The notes under the pieces are model-generated. The model had not been told where the DNA came from. It did no database searches and saw only the letters and a list, made by a program, of their open reading frames with translations. A program made the translations under genes and the position numbers. 64,000 nt of DNA from JAXGMV01 sp040772085 (GTDB taxonomy: Bacteria > Chloroflexota > Anaerolineae > Anaerolineales > Anaerolineaceae): contig JAXGYU010000001.1 of assembly GCA_040772085.1 (NCBI GenBank), positions 992,001 through 1,056,000 of the forward strand, given 5' to 3'. Below are positions 16,549-25,702 of this stretch, piece by piece (position 1 is the stretch's first letter; each line of letters starts with the position of its first letter).

Positions 16549-17988
16549 ATGACAAAATCTAAAACTCACTTTGTTTGCCAGTCCTGCGGCAGAACGTCAC
16601 CGCGCGCGCTCGGACGCTGTCCTCAATGCGGCGCCTGGGGCACAATGATCGAAGAAGCCCTGCCTAGAGAGGCTGCTGAAAGACGCGGCGCGCGTTCGTC
16701 TTCCGCCGCTGATGCCGGCAAACCGCGCCTGATGGCGCATATTGAGGGTGACGCTGAAGCGCGGCTGCCTGTACCGGTCGAAGAGTTTTCACGTGTGCTG
16801 GGCGGCGGCATCGTGCCCGGCTCCATCGTACTTATCGGCGGCGACCCCGGCATTGGCAAATCGACTTTGCTGCTGCAGGTGGCGATGCAGATGGCAGACA
16901 GCCTGAGCGGCGTGGTGCTGTATGTGTCCGGCGAGGAATCCGAGCGCCAGATCAAGATGCGCGCGATGCGGCTGCTGCAACAGGACGCGGCTGAAAAGCT
17001 GGCGCAGCTCGACAACCTCTATCTGTTCACAGAAACCAACCTTGAGGCCATCCTTGCCCACATTGATGAGCTCAAGCCTGAACTGCTGATTATCGACTCG
17101 ATCCAGACCATGTACTTGCAGGAAATGCAATCCACAGCCGGCTCAGTTTCACAGGTGCGTGAGTGTGCCTCACGCCTGAGGGAGCTGGCGAAATCGAGCG
17201 GCATGGCGGTCTTCCTGATCGGACATGTCACCAAGGAAGGCGCGATCGCCGGTCCGCGCGTGCTTGAACACATCGTCGATACGGTGCTTTACCTGGAGGG
17301 AGAACGTTTCCAGTCCTTCAGGCTGCTTCGATCGGTCAAGAACCGGTTTGGCGCCACCTCTGAAGTTGGCGTCTTCGAAATGCGTGATAAAGGGTTGATC
17401 GAAGTAACCAACCCTTCCGAGGCGTTCCTCGCTGAGCGGCTGGCAACTGCCGCCGGCTCCGCGATCGCGGTGACCATGGAAGGCACCCGTCCGCTGCTGG
17501 TAGAAATGCAGGGGCTGACCAGTCATTCCAACCTGGCTAACCCGCGCCGCACCGCCAACGGCGTTGACCTGAGCCGGCTGTTGCTGATCACTGCCGTGCT
17601 CACCCGCCGGCTTGGCCTGCGGCTCTCGGATCAGGATGTCTTCCTGAACGTGGTGGGGGGTCTGCGGGTCGAGGAGCCGGCCGCTGACCTGGCGATCGCC
17701 GCGGCTATCGCATCCTCAGCGCGCGACATCCCGGTCAAAGCCGACGTCGCGCTCATTGGTGAAATCGGCCTCTCTGGCGAGCTGCGCTGGGTCGGGCAGA
17801 TCAATGCCCGCCTGCGCGAAGCCGCCAAACTGGGCTTCAAGCTTGCGGTTGTGCCGCGACGCTTGCGCCGCAGCGAGCCCTGGCCGGAAGGCATCAAAGT
17901 GCAGGAAGTGCGTTCGCTGCGAGAAGCGTTGTCCTACGCGCTGCTCGAGCAACCGCCGGCAACTGAAACACAGGATGATAAAATTTAG
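16549..17988 (+). CDS. radA: DNA repair protein RadA
   Basis: A 479-residue RadA (Sms). An N-terminal C4 zinc finger (C-x2-C ... C-x2-C, residues about 10-27) is followed by a RecA-like ATPase with Walker A GGDPGIGKST (about 96-105). The RadA-specific K-N-R-F-G motif is near 264. The C-terminal third is the Lon-protease-like domain (D-V-F-L-N-V-V-G-G). It promotes branch migration in recombination. No clear Shine-Dalgarno is seen before the ATG. It heads a plus-strand series with the DUF6391 and HIT genes. Confidence 0.97.
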   Translation: MTKSKTHFVCQSCGRTSPRALGRCPQCGAWGTMIEEALPREAAERRGARSSSAADAGKPRLMAHIEGDAEARLPVPVEEFSRVLGGGIVPGSIVLIGGDPGIGKSTLLLQVAMQMADSLSGVVLYVSGEESERQIKMRAMRLLQQDAAEKLAQLDNLYLFTETNLEAILAHIDELKPELLIIDSIQTMYLQEMQSTAGSVSQVRECASRLRELAKSSGMAVFLIGHVTKEGAIAGPRVLEHIVDTVLYLEGERFQSFRLLRSVKNRFGATSEVGVFEMRDKGLIEVTNPSEAFLAERLATAAGSAIAVTMEGTRPLLVEMQGLTSHSNLANPRRTANGVDLSRLLLITAVLTRRLGLRLSDQDVFLNVVGGLRVEEPAADLAIAAAIASSARDIPVKADVALIGEIGLSGELRWVGQINARLREAAKLGFKLAVVPRRLRRSEPWPEGIKVQEVRSLREALSYALLEQPPATETQDDKI

Positions 17989-18018
17989 TCAGAAAACCGG
18001 CGATTCTTGGAGAGAGAA

Positions 18019-18552
18019 ATGAAATTGTTACGACTCTCAGCGAACGCGAGACCCATCCGCAGCATCCAGCACAATCACGCGCTGGAGCACGCCACGCTGC
18101 ACGTCATCTCCGAGAAGGGACACCGCTCGGCCCTGGCTGGCTTCTCTGACCCTGCCGGCTTCACGGTTATCGGCGAGGTGAATACCGAATTGCTGCTGAC
18201 AGCCGCTCAGGAAGCGCTGACGCGTCTGCAAAATGGTGAGCGTTCCCTCGCCATCCATGAAAATTGTGGAACCAATTTCGCCGCCGCGGGTGTACTGGCT
18301 GGCTTTGCAGGCTGGCTTGGCATGCTCGGCACACGCGACAGCCTGCGCTCACGGCTCGACCGTCTGCCGACGGTCATCCTGCTGGTCACACTCGCCCTGA
18401 TCTTCGCCCAGCCCCTCGGTCCGATGCTGCAGAACGGCTTCACCACGCGCGCGGATGTCGGCAACCTGGCAATAAAAGAGATTCAGCGCAAGAAGCAAGG
18501 TTCGGTCACGCTGCATCGGATTCTGACCCAGCAAGCGTTCAGGAAGGCATAA
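18019..18552 (+). CDS. DUF6391-family membrane protein
   Basis: A 177-residue protein. The N-terminal N-H-A-L-E-H-A-T motif (about residues 19-26) is the family hallmark, and N-C-G-T-N (about 84-88) is also conserved. Two hydrophobic segments lie at about 90-105 and 118-138. Known homologues are in cyanobacteria and Chloroflexota; the function is unknown. The ATG at 18019 is preferred because TTGGAGAG lies 5-12 nt upstream. The stop abuts the ATG of the HIT gene. Confidence 0.75.
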   Translation: MKLLRLSANARPIRSIQHNHALEHATLHVISEKGHRSALAGFSDPAGFTVIGEVNTELLLTAAQEALTRLQNGERSLAIHENCGTNFAAAGVLAGFAGWLGMLGTRDSLRSRLDRLPTVILLVTLALIFAQPLGPMLQNGFTTRADVGNLAIKEIQRKKQGSVTLHRILTQQAFRKA

Positions 18553-19044
18553 ATGGATCATCTCTACGCCCCGTGGCGCAATCAATATATTCGTAATTAT
18601 GAAAAACCAACGGGCTGCTTCTTCTGTGAGAGTCTGAAGCAGACTGAAGATAGCGCCGGGAATCTCGTGGTTCACCGCGGAGATCATGCCTTTGTCATCC
18701 TCAATCGCTTCCCTTACACGAACGCCCACATGATGATCGCGCCGGTTGACCATATCGGGAAGCTGGAGCTGCTGGACTCACCTGTCAGATCCGAGATCAT
18801 GGAGCTGATTACGAGGGCAGTTCAGGTGCTGGATCAACTCTATCATCCTGAGGGCTACAATATCGGCAGTAATATCGGCATCGTCGCTGGCGCCGGCATG
18901 CCTGACCACCTGCACTTCCACGTCTTGCCTCGCTGGGGAGGAGATACCAACTTTATGTCAACGGTCGCCAACGCACGCGTCCTGCCTGAAACCCTTGAGG
19001 AAACCTGGCAGAGGGTCTCTGAGGCGTGGAAGCAACTGGCTTGA
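18553..19044 (+). CDS. HIT-family hydrolase (Ap4A-type)
   Basis: A 163-residue HIT protein. It opens with the Y-A-P-W-R segment and a C-F-F-C pair (about residues 22-25), both typical of the branch related to Ap4A phosphorylase or hydrolase. The histidine triad is H-L-H-F-H-V (about 119-124). It probably hydrolyses dinucleoside polyphosphates or nucleoside phosphoramidates. It starts immediately after the DUF6391 stop codon. Confidence 0.92.
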   Translation: MDHLYAPWRNQYIRNYEKPTGCFFCESLKQTEDSAGNLVVHRGDHAFVILNRFPYTNAHMMIAPVDHIGKLELLDSPVRSEIMELITRAVQVLDQLYHPEGYNIGSNIGIVAGAGMPDHLHFHVLPRWGGDTNFMSTVANARVLPETLEETWQRVSEAWKQLA

Positions 19045-19071
19045 CACACCGGGGTCAATTGCACGACGACT

Positions 19072-19626
19072 ATGAATAAAAACCTCAGCGAACACTTCAG
19101 GACCTACTGGCTGCACTACATCCTGATTGCGGTCTGTCTGGTCGTCTTTGTACTGGGCGGACGTAATCTCTATGTCCTGTTCCTGCTGATCATCGCCGGG
19201 TTTGGGATTTTGCTCAAGCGCATCAAACCACAGGAAGTCTTTTTGCTGCTGCTTCTATCCGCCCTCTTTTACCTGCCTCTCTTCGAAACCTTTGCCAAAC
19301 TGCGGGATATCAACAAACAGTTTGTCAGCAACGTAGACGAGATTGTTCCTGCCGTATTTACGCCGGATTCCGGGCTGGATATGCTGCCTAAACGGGTCTG
19401 GGCTGGCAATGTGCTGATGAAAGAACATGGCGTCGAGCGCTATCAGATTTCGAAAGTGCTGGCGGATGACTGGGAGATCTATCAGCGATCTATTGAGGGA
19501 CATTGGCCGCGCCAGTTGGACAAGACCTCGCCATTCTGGCTCATCACCGAGCATGAAAAACCAGCCTATCTGAAATGTGAGACACTCGGCGAACTGGAAG
19601 CCATCCTGCTGGTGCGCTGTGACTGA
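19072..19626 (+). CDS. Membrane protein with extracytoplasmic domain, unknown
   Basis: A 184-residue protein. Two or three hydrophobic helices (about residues 14-45 and 53-70) are followed by a soluble domain rich in charged and aromatic residues (about 75-184) with W-A-G-N-V-L and W-P-R-Q-L-D-K segments. The soluble part looks like the C-terminal domain often fused to GT-C glycosyltransferases. The next gene, a GT-C-type membrane protein, overlaps its 3' end, so the pair may be a split enzyme. No named family is recognised. Confidence 0.65.
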   Translation: MNKNLSEHFRTYWLHYILIAVCLVVFVLGGRNLYVLFLLIIAGFGILLKRIKPQEVFLLLLLSALFYLPLFETFAKLRDINKQFVSNVDEIVPAVFTPDSGLDMLPKRVWAGNVLMKEHGVERYQISKVLADDWEIYQRSIEGHWPRQLDKTSPFWLITEHEKPAYLKCETLGELEAILLVRCD

Positions 19627-21025
19627 TTATTTGCTGTTCGTCCTGCTGCCAGTGATCATTGCCCTGTACGCGTTTGGGCTGGGCTGGCTGGTGCTGCGGT
19701 TCCTCGGCCTCCGCGAACGTCCGCTGCTCACTTATCAGGACTTTACCCGCCAGACCGCGACTGTGCTTGCCGCGGGTATTCTGCTCAATTACATTATTGT
19801 GCTGGTGGTCAAGCACATCCAGACCAGTCTGATCCTTGGGTCAGTTTTAGCCATCGCAGGAGTATTGCTCGCGTTGACGGTCGATCGCAGATTGCTGTTT
19901 GCCAACATCCACCTGCGCCGGTCGGATTGGGCTCGTACCGGCTTTGCGCTGTTGATGGCGCTGCTGCTCTTCGTCCCCATCCTATCGCTGCCCCTGTATG
20001 ACTGGGACGCGCGTTCGATCTGGTTCTTCCATGGCAAGATGATCTATTACGCCGGCACCCTGGGGCCGGAGGCTGGCTGGAATATCCAGACCGCGCAATT
20101 TTCACACGTCGACTACCCAAAATTGGTGCCAGTCATGGCAGCGCAATTGACCATCGCAGCCGGATACTGGAACGAGTCTCTGCCAAAGGCTTCGCTCGCC
20201 TTGCTGCTTATTCCGGCACTCTTGCTGCTTTCGGCTGAAATCAAACGTGACCTGCCCAGCTTGTTCCTGATATTGATGCTGGTCTTCGTTAACGATGATG
20301 AGTTGTGGAACGGCTACATGGATGGCTACCTTGCATTGTTTACGGGCCTCGCGCTGCTGGCATTTGCCAGGTTTATGGCAGCTAAAGAGCATCCGGATTT
20401 GCTGATGTTCCTCGCGTTTGCTGGCATCCTGCCGGCTCTGAAGAATGAGGGTATCGTAGCGGCGCTGATCCTGGTGGGGCTGGCAGTGGTGATCTTTCTC
20501 TTTGGCCGCTTACGGACCGTTCTGACCCGCCGCCAGTGGTTGGCAGCCGGCGTGCTGCTCCTGCTGGTTGTCGTTTTGCCGACGCTGCTCTGGCAGATCG
20601 ACCGCACGCAAATGGGGCTGAAGAATGACCTGGCGCTCGGCTCGCAATCCTCGATGGCGCGGTTGACAGAACGTCTTTCTGACGGCACCGGCTGGTTTAT
20701 TTTTAAATCGGTCCTCGAGCAGATCGATGTCAGCCTCTTCGTTCTGACGCTGCTGCTGGTTTATGGCATCTACAGCCGTAAAGCGCTCGAGGTACCAGCA
20801 ACATACGCCATCCTTTCCGGCATCGCTTACCTGGCCGGCATGATACTGGTTTATTTCATGACGCCCCATGATGTCGGCTGGCACATCGGCTCATCGGTCA
20901 ACCGCACGATGTTAACGGTCAACACCTGCTTCTTTATCGCCGGGTATCTGATGATGATCGGCTACTCGTCTTCAGGTGACACCAGGGAAGCCCGCCACTC
21001 CGCAAGCACAAATCGCTCACAGTGA
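19619..21025 (+). CDS. Polytopic membrane protein, GT-C glycosyltransferase-like
   Basis: A 468-residue protein if it starts at the GTG at 19619, which overlaps the preceding gene by 8 bases. An in-frame ATG at 19577 would add 14 unlikely residues. About ten hydrophobic helices are visible. A W-D-A-R-S-I-W-F-F-H-G-K motif near residue 125 sits in the first large extracytoplasmic loop, where GT-C enzymes carry their catalytic acid. It probably transfers a sugar from a polyprenyl-phosphate donor. The acceptor is unknown. A strong terminator lies 56 nt downstream. Confidence 0.72.
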   Translation: MTDYLLFVLLPVIIALYAFGLGWLVLRFLGLRERPLLTYQDFTRQTATVLAAGILLNYIIVLVVKHIQTSLILGSVLAIAGVLLALTVDRRLLFANIHLRRSDWARTGFALLMALLLFVPILSLPLYDWDARSIWFFHGKMIYYAGTLGPEAGWNIQTAQFSHVDYPKLVPVMAAQLTIAAGYWNESLPKASLALLLIPALLLLSAEIKRDLPSLFLILMLVFVNDDELWNGYMDGYLALFTGLALLAFARFMAAKEHPDLLMFLAFAGILPALKNEGIVAALILVGLAVVIFLFGRLRTVLTRRQWLAAGVLLLLVVVLPTLLWQIDRTQMGLKNDLALGSQSSMARLTERLSDGTGWFIFKSVLEQIDVSLFVLTLLLVYGIYSRKALEVPATYAILSGIAYLAGMILVYFMTPHDVGWHIGSSVNRTMLTVNTCFFIAGYLMMIGYSSSGDTREARHSASTNRSQ

Positions 21026-21080
21026 TCGTTGGCCTTCTGCCGCCACTGCGATTGCCTTGACCGGAACTTCTTCTAACGAC

Positions 21081-21118
21081 AAAGAAACCCGCCATTAATG
21101 GCGGGTTTCTTTTTTTAT
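21081..21118. terminator. Bidirectional intrinsic terminator
   Basis: A perfect 32-nt palindrome (21081-21112) with A-rich and T-rich ends, followed by further T residues. It separates the convergent GT-C and gatB genes and can work on both strands. Confidence 0.95.
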
Positions 21119-21130
21119 TCAATGGTCAGA

Positions 21131-22564
21131 TTACTGCAACAGCTCCTCCAGCACAGACTTTGCCATCGCCGGATCAGCCTTGCCGCGCATCTCCTTCATC
21201 ACCTGACCGACGAACCAGCCAATCAGCGTGACTTTGCCGGCTTTGTAGCTGGCAACTTCATTCGGGCTCTTCTCAAGCAGCGCCTGACACACCTTGCGGA
21301 TCGCGTCGTCATCACGCACCTGGGCCAGGTTCTCGTCCGCCACGATTTGCGCCGGCGCCTTGCCGGTTTGTTCCACCTTCTCAAGCAGGGTCTTGCCTGT
21401 AGATGTATTGATGGTGTTAGCGTCCACCAGTTTGATGATCTCTGCCAGATATTGCGGTGTCAGCTTGAGCTGGTCAGCGGTCTGCCCGCTCTCATTCAGC
21501 ATGCGCAGCACGTCATTCATCAGCCAATTGGATACCCGTTTGGCATCACCCTGGTAGGCTTTGATGGCGGTCTCGAAATAATCTGAGAGATTACGCTCGC
21601 CGGTCAGGATGTCTGCGTCATACTCTGGCAGACCCAGTTCGGTCATAAAGCGCAGCCGGCGATCCAGCGGACGCTCCAGCCGGTTGGCAAGCGTCTTTTC
21701 TTTCCACTCGGTGCTGATGCGCAGGGGCAGCAGGTCCGGTTCGCGGAAGTAGCGGTAATCCGCTTCAGTTTCCTTCGAGCGCATCTTGCGCAGAATGCCC
21801 TCATCGGCGTCCCACTCCAGCGTCCAGTTCTCGATCTTGTTGCCTGCCTCAACCTCTCGGATCTGACGCTCAATCTCCTTGTCAATCGCGTTCTTCAGCG
21901 CGTCAATCGAGTTGACATTCTTAATCTCGGTTTTCGGGTTCAGGTAGGTGGCGCCGGCAGGGCGGATAGAGACATTACCATCACAGCGCAACTGCCCGCG
22001 CTCCATATCCGCCTCGGAGATACCCAACCAGCGCAAGAGCTGGCGCAGGCGGATGACGTATTGCGCGGCTTCGTCCGAGCTGCGCAGGTCGGGCTCGGTC
22101 ACCATTTCGATCAGCGGTACGCCACAGCGATTGAAGTCGATCAACCGCTCTCCGCCTTCATTCTTGGTCTTGCCGGCATCTTCCTCGATGTGCAGGTGAT
22201 TGATGCGCAGCCTGCGCGGTTCGCTGCCCGGCATCGGCAAATCGATGTACCCGCCTTTGGCGACGGGTTGATCGTACTGCGAGATCTGATAGCCCTTCGG
22301 CAAATCAGGGTAGAAATAATTCTTCCGGTCGAAATAGGACACCGGCTGAATTTCGGCATGCATGGCATCCGCCAGCAGCATCGCCTTTTCGACGACAGCG
22401 ATGTTCAGTGCCGGCAGCGTGCCTGGTTGTCCGGAGCAGATCGGACAGACGTTGGTATTGGGCGGATCAAACCAGGAGTCGGCTTTGCAGGTGCAAAAGA
22501 TTTTGCTGGCTGTATTGAGCTGAATGTGGGTTTCGAGCCCGATCACTGCTTCATATTTTGTCAT
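21131..22564 (-). CDS. gatB: Asp/Glu-tRNA amidotransferase subunit B
   Basis: A 477-residue GatB. It begins T-K-Y-E-A-V-I-G-L-E-T-H, the usual start, at the ATG 22564 with a GGAG ribosome-binding site; a longer frame upstream is spurious. The zinc-binding C-x-C ... C-P-x-C set (residues about 30-50) and the family motif Y-F-D-R-K-N-Y-F-Y-P-D-L-P-K-G-Y (about 72-87) are intact. The C-terminal YqeY-like tail domain spans about 330-477. It handles the tRNA in the GatCAB transamidation of mischarged Asp-tRNA(Asn) or Glu-tRNA(Gln). Last gene of gatCAB. Confidence 0.97.
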   Translation of the reverse strand: MTKYEAVIGLETHIQLNTASKIFCTCKADSWFDPPNTNVCPICSGQPGTLPALNIAVVEKAMLLADAMHAEIQPVSYFDRKNYFYPDLPKGYQISQYDQPVAKGGYIDLPMPGSEPRRLRINHLHIEEDAGKTKNEGGERLIDFNRCGVPLIEMVTEPDLRSSDEAAQYVIRLRQLLRWLGISEADMERGQLRCDGNVSIRPAGATYLNPKTEIKNVNSIDALKNAIDKEIERQIREVEAGNKIENWTLEWDADEGILRKMRSKETEADYRYFREPDLLPLRISTEWKEKTLANRLERPLDRRLRFMTELGLPEYDADILTGERNLSDYFETAIKAYQGDAKRVSNWLMNDVLRMLNESGQTADQLKLTPQYLAEIIKLVDANTINTSTGKTLLEKVEQTGKAPAQIVADENLAQVRDDDAIRKVCQALLEKSPNEVASYKAGKVTLIGWFVGQVMKEMRGKADPAMAKSVLEELLQ

Positions 22565-22583
22565 GGTGTCTCCTGCTCCTCTC

Positions 22584-24182
22584 TTACGCTGCCAGATCGC
22601 GCAACACAGCCGGCTGAACAGAGCGCCATGGCTCGTCCGCGCTGGCAATTTCAAACGCGCGCGCCACCCGGAACAAGTTCGCCTCAGCGAAGTCCGTGCC
22701 AATCAACTGGACGCCAACCGGCATGCCGCTCTTGTCCAGCCCAGCCGGGATGGAGAGCGCCGGAATTCCGGCGTGGTTGGCAGTGACCGTAAGCTGATCG
22801 GAGTACTGCATCAGCACTGTATCGCCGTAGAGCTCGCCGATTGGGAACGCGGTCGTCGGCGTGGTCGGCGTCAGCAGCGCGTGCAGGCGGTACTTGCCGT
22901 TGGGATCGAAGGCTTCATCAAAATCATGCCGGATCATCGCCCGAACCTGCAGCGACTTTTTGTAGTATTGCGCGCTGTACTGCGCCGCGCTGACATACAT
23001 GCCCATCAGCACCCGCAGGATCGGCTGCGGTCCAAAGCCTTCGCCGCGGCTCTTGCGGTACAGGTCATGAACATCCTTGACCAGCTTGTCCGTCTGATAG
23101 CCATATTTCACACCATCAAAGCGGTGAAGGTTAGACGCGACTTCTACGCGGCTGATGACGAAATACGAGGTGATGCCGTATTTCGTATTGGGCATCGGTA
23201 CATCTTCAACAATCTCCGCGCCTTGCCGCGCCAGCAGCTCAGCCGCGCGCAACACAGCCGCCCGGATATCCTCGGGAATCGCCTGGTTGCGATACTCGCC
23301 GGCTTCGCTCTCAGGATAGGTAATTTCCATGTAATCGGGTGAAAGACCTACGCGCATTCCCTTGACGCCTTCCTGCAGCGCGTGCTGATAATCCGCGACG
23401 GGTACGGTCGGGGTGGCGGCATCCATCGCATCCGCGCCAGCGGAGGCTTGCAGCGCCAGCGCTGAGGCGGTCACATCGCGGGCGACAAACCCGGTCACAT
23501 CCAGGGAGGAGGCAGCCGCGATCAAGCCATAGCGGGAGACCCGGCCGTAGGTTGGTTTGAGACCAACCGTGCCGGTGTAGGCTGCCGGCAGACGGATCGA
23601 GCCAGCCGTATCCGACCCGACTGAGAACCATGCCTGGTGGGCTGCCATCGAGGCGACGCTGCCGCCGGAGGAGCCGCCCGTCACCTTTTCAGTATTCCAC
23701 GGGTTGCGGGGCGCCGGCTGGAAGGCAGTCGATTCGCAGGATGAGCCGAAGGTAAATTCATCCAGGTTAACCTTGCCAAGCATCACACCGCCGGCGGCAT
23801 TCAGCCGGTCGATGACGGTAGCGGTATAGGGTGAGACATAGTTTGCCAGAATTCGGGATGCCATGGTGGTCTTCGTGCCTTTGACCACGACAACATCTTT
23901 CACCGTGTAAGGGATGCCGGCCAGGATGCCCGGGTCTTCGCCAGCAGCCAGTTTGCGGTCGACTTCCTGTGCCTGAGCGCGGGCGATCTCGGGCGTCACG
24001 CTAATAAAGGCATGCACCTTGCGCTTGTCTTCTTCAGTGATCTCGCCAGCATCCAGCGTACCCGGTCTGCCATCCACCTGCTCAATGCGTTTCAGACATG
24101 AGTCAAGCACTTCAACGGCGGTCGCCTTACGCTCGCGAATCAGTTTTGACAGGTCTTCGGTATTGTAGTCACAGAGTTCCAT
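22584..24182 (-). CDS. gatA: Asp/Glu-tRNA amidotransferase subunit A
   Basis: A 532-residue amidase-signature enzyme. The Ser-cisSer-Lys triad is visible: K in Y-T-V-K-D-V-V (about residue 90), G-G-S-S-G-G-S (about 167-173) and the nucleophile region G-S-D-T-A-G-S-I-R (about 189-197). It releases ammonia from glutamine for GatB. It is some 40 residues longer than common GatA because of additions in the middle and C-terminal parts. It lies between gatC (3 nt upstream) and gatB (19 nt downstream). Confidence 0.97.
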   Translation of the reverse strand: MELCDYNTEDLSKLIRERKATAVEVLDSCLKRIEQVDGRPGTLDAGEITEEDKRKVHAFISVTPEIARAQAQEVDRKLAAGEDPGILAGIPYTVKDVVVVKGTKTTMASRILANYVSPYTATVIDRLNAAGGVMLGKVNLDEFTFGSSCESTAFQPAPRNPWNTEKVTGGSSGGSVASMAAHQAWFSVGSDTAGSIRLPAAYTGTVGLKPTYGRVSRYGLIAAASSLDVTGFVARDVTASALALQASAGADAMDAATPTVPVADYQHALQEGVKGMRVGLSPDYMEITYPESEAGEYRNQAIPEDIRAAVLRAAELLARQGAEIVEDVPMPNTKYGITSYFVISRVEVASNLHRFDGVKYGYQTDKLVKDVHDLYRKSRGEGFGPQPILRVLMGMYVSAAQYSAQYYKKSLQVRAMIRHDFDEAFDPNGKYRLHALLTPTTPTTAFPIGELYGDTVLMQYSDQLTVTANHAGIPALSIPAGLDKSGMPVGVQLIGTDFAEANLFRVARAFEIASADEPWRSVQPAVLRDLAA

Positions 24183-24185
24183 AGC

Positions 24186-24506
24186 TCACTCCAGAGTCGT
24201 GTGTTGGATGTCAGGGACGACGATGTAGCCATCACGTGCCTGCGGGAAGAGCGCCAGAACTGCTTCGCGATCCGGAAAATCTGCCGGCACATCCGCGCGC
24301 AACGCCTGCTCATATTGCTCCTCGAAGACAACCCCGTGTATGGCTGGTTTTACACTTTCGTCGATGGCGATAGCCTGGAGCTGGCTGATCGCCTTGAGCT
24401 GATTATTCAGCTCGTGCCTGACATACTCCGATTTTTCCTCGTCCATCTCGAGCGCGGCCAGGCGCACCAAATGGGCGAAGGTTTCACGATCGATAAGTTC
24501 AGTCAT
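24186..24506 (-). CDS. gatC: Asp/Glu-tRNA amidotransferase subunit C
   Basis: A 106-residue GatC. The family pattern H-L-V-R-L-A-A-L-E-M (about residues 10-19) and an E-L-N-N-Q-L helix are seen, with a C-terminal G-Y-I-V-V-P that matches the usual end segment. It stabilises the GatA-GatB interface. The start at 24506 follows a good AGAGGGTGA ribosome-binding site; a longer frame upstream is rejected. First gene of the gatCAB operon. Confidence 0.92.
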   Translation of the reverse strand: MTELIDRETFAHLVRLAALEMDEEKSEYVRHELNNQLKAISQLQAIAIDESVKPAIHGVVFEEQYEQALRADVPADFPDREAVLALFPQARDGYIVVPDIQHTTLE

Positions 24507-24598
24507 GGATTCACCCTCTGTTTTATTGCATCTCAATTTATGCTGGAAAGCATGCCTAATTTTATCGTATTCTGATTTACGGATAATTAAGGGGTATT

Positions 24599-24610
24599 CG
24601 GATATATCCG
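24599..24610. promoter_or_regulatory. 12-bp palindrome between divergent gatC and 24645 gene
   Basis: CGGATATATCCG is a perfect palindrome. It sits 4 nt before the TACAAT (24614-24619) that probably drives the plus-strand gene. It could be an operator, but no regulator is nearby and a chance palindrome is possible. Confidence 0.3.
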
Positions 24611-24644
24611 GGTTACAATTAATTCAGTTTTTTTGGACGACTCT

Positions 24645-25076
24645 ATGCCTGTAAAACGTATCAGACGCAAACGCCCCAATCTTGCCTACCGGTTATTGAT
24701 TTATGCCTTCATGATCGGAGGCTATTTTGGCATACTGCGCGTGGGTGTCACCGTCAGGAATTGGGCGCTGCTGAGCGAGCAGGTGCCTTTCCCGCCGCCG
24801 ATATATTTCGCGCTGGGCGGAACGATCTGGGCGGTGCTGTGCATCGCTTCAGCATTCGGTCTCATGGCACACAAGCGCTGGGCGCCCTATCTCGCCATTA
24901 CGACCGTCTTGCTGCTCACCTCCGCCTGGTGGATCGAGAAGCTGTTGCTCAAGAATGCTGAGACGCAGTTCAACAATCTGCCATTCGCGCTAGGTCTGAG
25001 CATCCTGGCAATTTTCTATACACTTACCACCCTCATCGCCACACAACAACAGCAAGGCTGGCATCAGGATTCCTGA
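24645..25076 (+). CDS. Small polytopic membrane protein, unknown
   Basis: A 143-residue protein with a basic N-terminus (K-R-I-R-R-K-R) and four hydrophobic helices (about residues 15-35, 53-73, 80-97 and 113-130). No conserved catalytic motif is seen. The ATG at 24645 is chosen over an in-frame TTG 12 nt upstream; neither has a clear ribosome-binding site, and TACAAT at 24614-24619 is the likely -10. It is followed after 4 nt by the CYTH gene, so both are probably cotranscribed. Confidence 0.65.
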   Translation: MPVKRIRRKRPNLAYRLLIYAFMIGGYFGILRVGVTVRNWALLSEQVPFPPPIYFALGGTIWAVLCIASAFGLMAHKRWAPYLAITTVLLLTSAWWIEKLLLKNAETQFNNLPFALGLSILAIFYTLTTLIATQQQQGWHQDS

Positions 25077-25080
25077 CCCC

Positions 25081-25698
25081 ATGGAAGACCAGGAAATCGA
25101 GGTCAAATTCCTGATTAGTGACCTTACCGCTGTCCGGTCGCGGCTGGATGAATTGGGCGCGGTGATGACCCATGCCCGCGTGTTCGAGCGCAATTTGCGG
25201 TTTGACAACGACGACCGCGATATCTCCGGCAACAAGCAGACGCTGCGATTACGCAAGGATAGCAAGGTTTATCTGACCTTTAAAGGACCGAGCCAATCCG
25301 CCAGCGTCGCGATGCGGCAGGAAATTGAGATCGAGGTCAGCGACTTCGACGCCGCCTGGCACATGCTGGACGCGCTCGGCTATCACGCTTATGTCACCTA
25401 CGAAAAATATCGGACAACCTACCAATATCTTGATAGTCTGATCACCCTTGATGAACTACCCTATGGCAATTTCATCGAAATTGAAGGACCCTCCGAGTTC
25501 AGCCTGCGCATGGTCGCAGGCGCGTTGAATGTCAACTGGAACTATCGCATTGTCGATAGCTACCTGGGGATTTACGGACGCTTGCTGGAGAAGTTAAACA
25601 AACAGGAGGGCGACCTGACCTTCAGTGCCCTCCATGATCTGTCAGCCGTAACCCCGGCGGAGCTGGATCTTATCCCGGCTGATATACTGATTCCCTGA
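25081..25698 (+). CDS. CYTH-domain protein, class IV adenylate cyclase-like
   Basis: A 205-residue CYTH protein. The E-I-E-V-K-F start (E-x-E-x-K signature, residues 5-10), the T-L-R-L-R-K-D strand (about 55-61), Y-L-T-F-K-G (about 65-70) and an E-I-E-G-P segment near the end of the tunnel are all present. Members hydrolyse triphosphates or make cAMP; the substrate cannot be assigned. The C-terminal 35 residues go beyond the usual domain. It ends 4 nt before the convergent SagB-type gene, with no room for a terminator. Confidence 0.9.
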   Translation: MEDQEIEVKFLISDLTAVRSRLDELGAVMTHARVFERNLRFDNDDRDISGNKQTLRLRKDSKVYLTFKGPSQSASVAMRQEIEIEVSDFDAAWHMLDALGYHAYVTYEKYRTTYQYLDSLITLDELPYGNFIEIEGPSEFSLRMVAGALNVNWNYRIVDSYLGIYGRLLEKLNKQEGDLTFSALHDLSAVTPAELDLIPADILIP

Positions 25699-25702
25699 AC
25701 AA

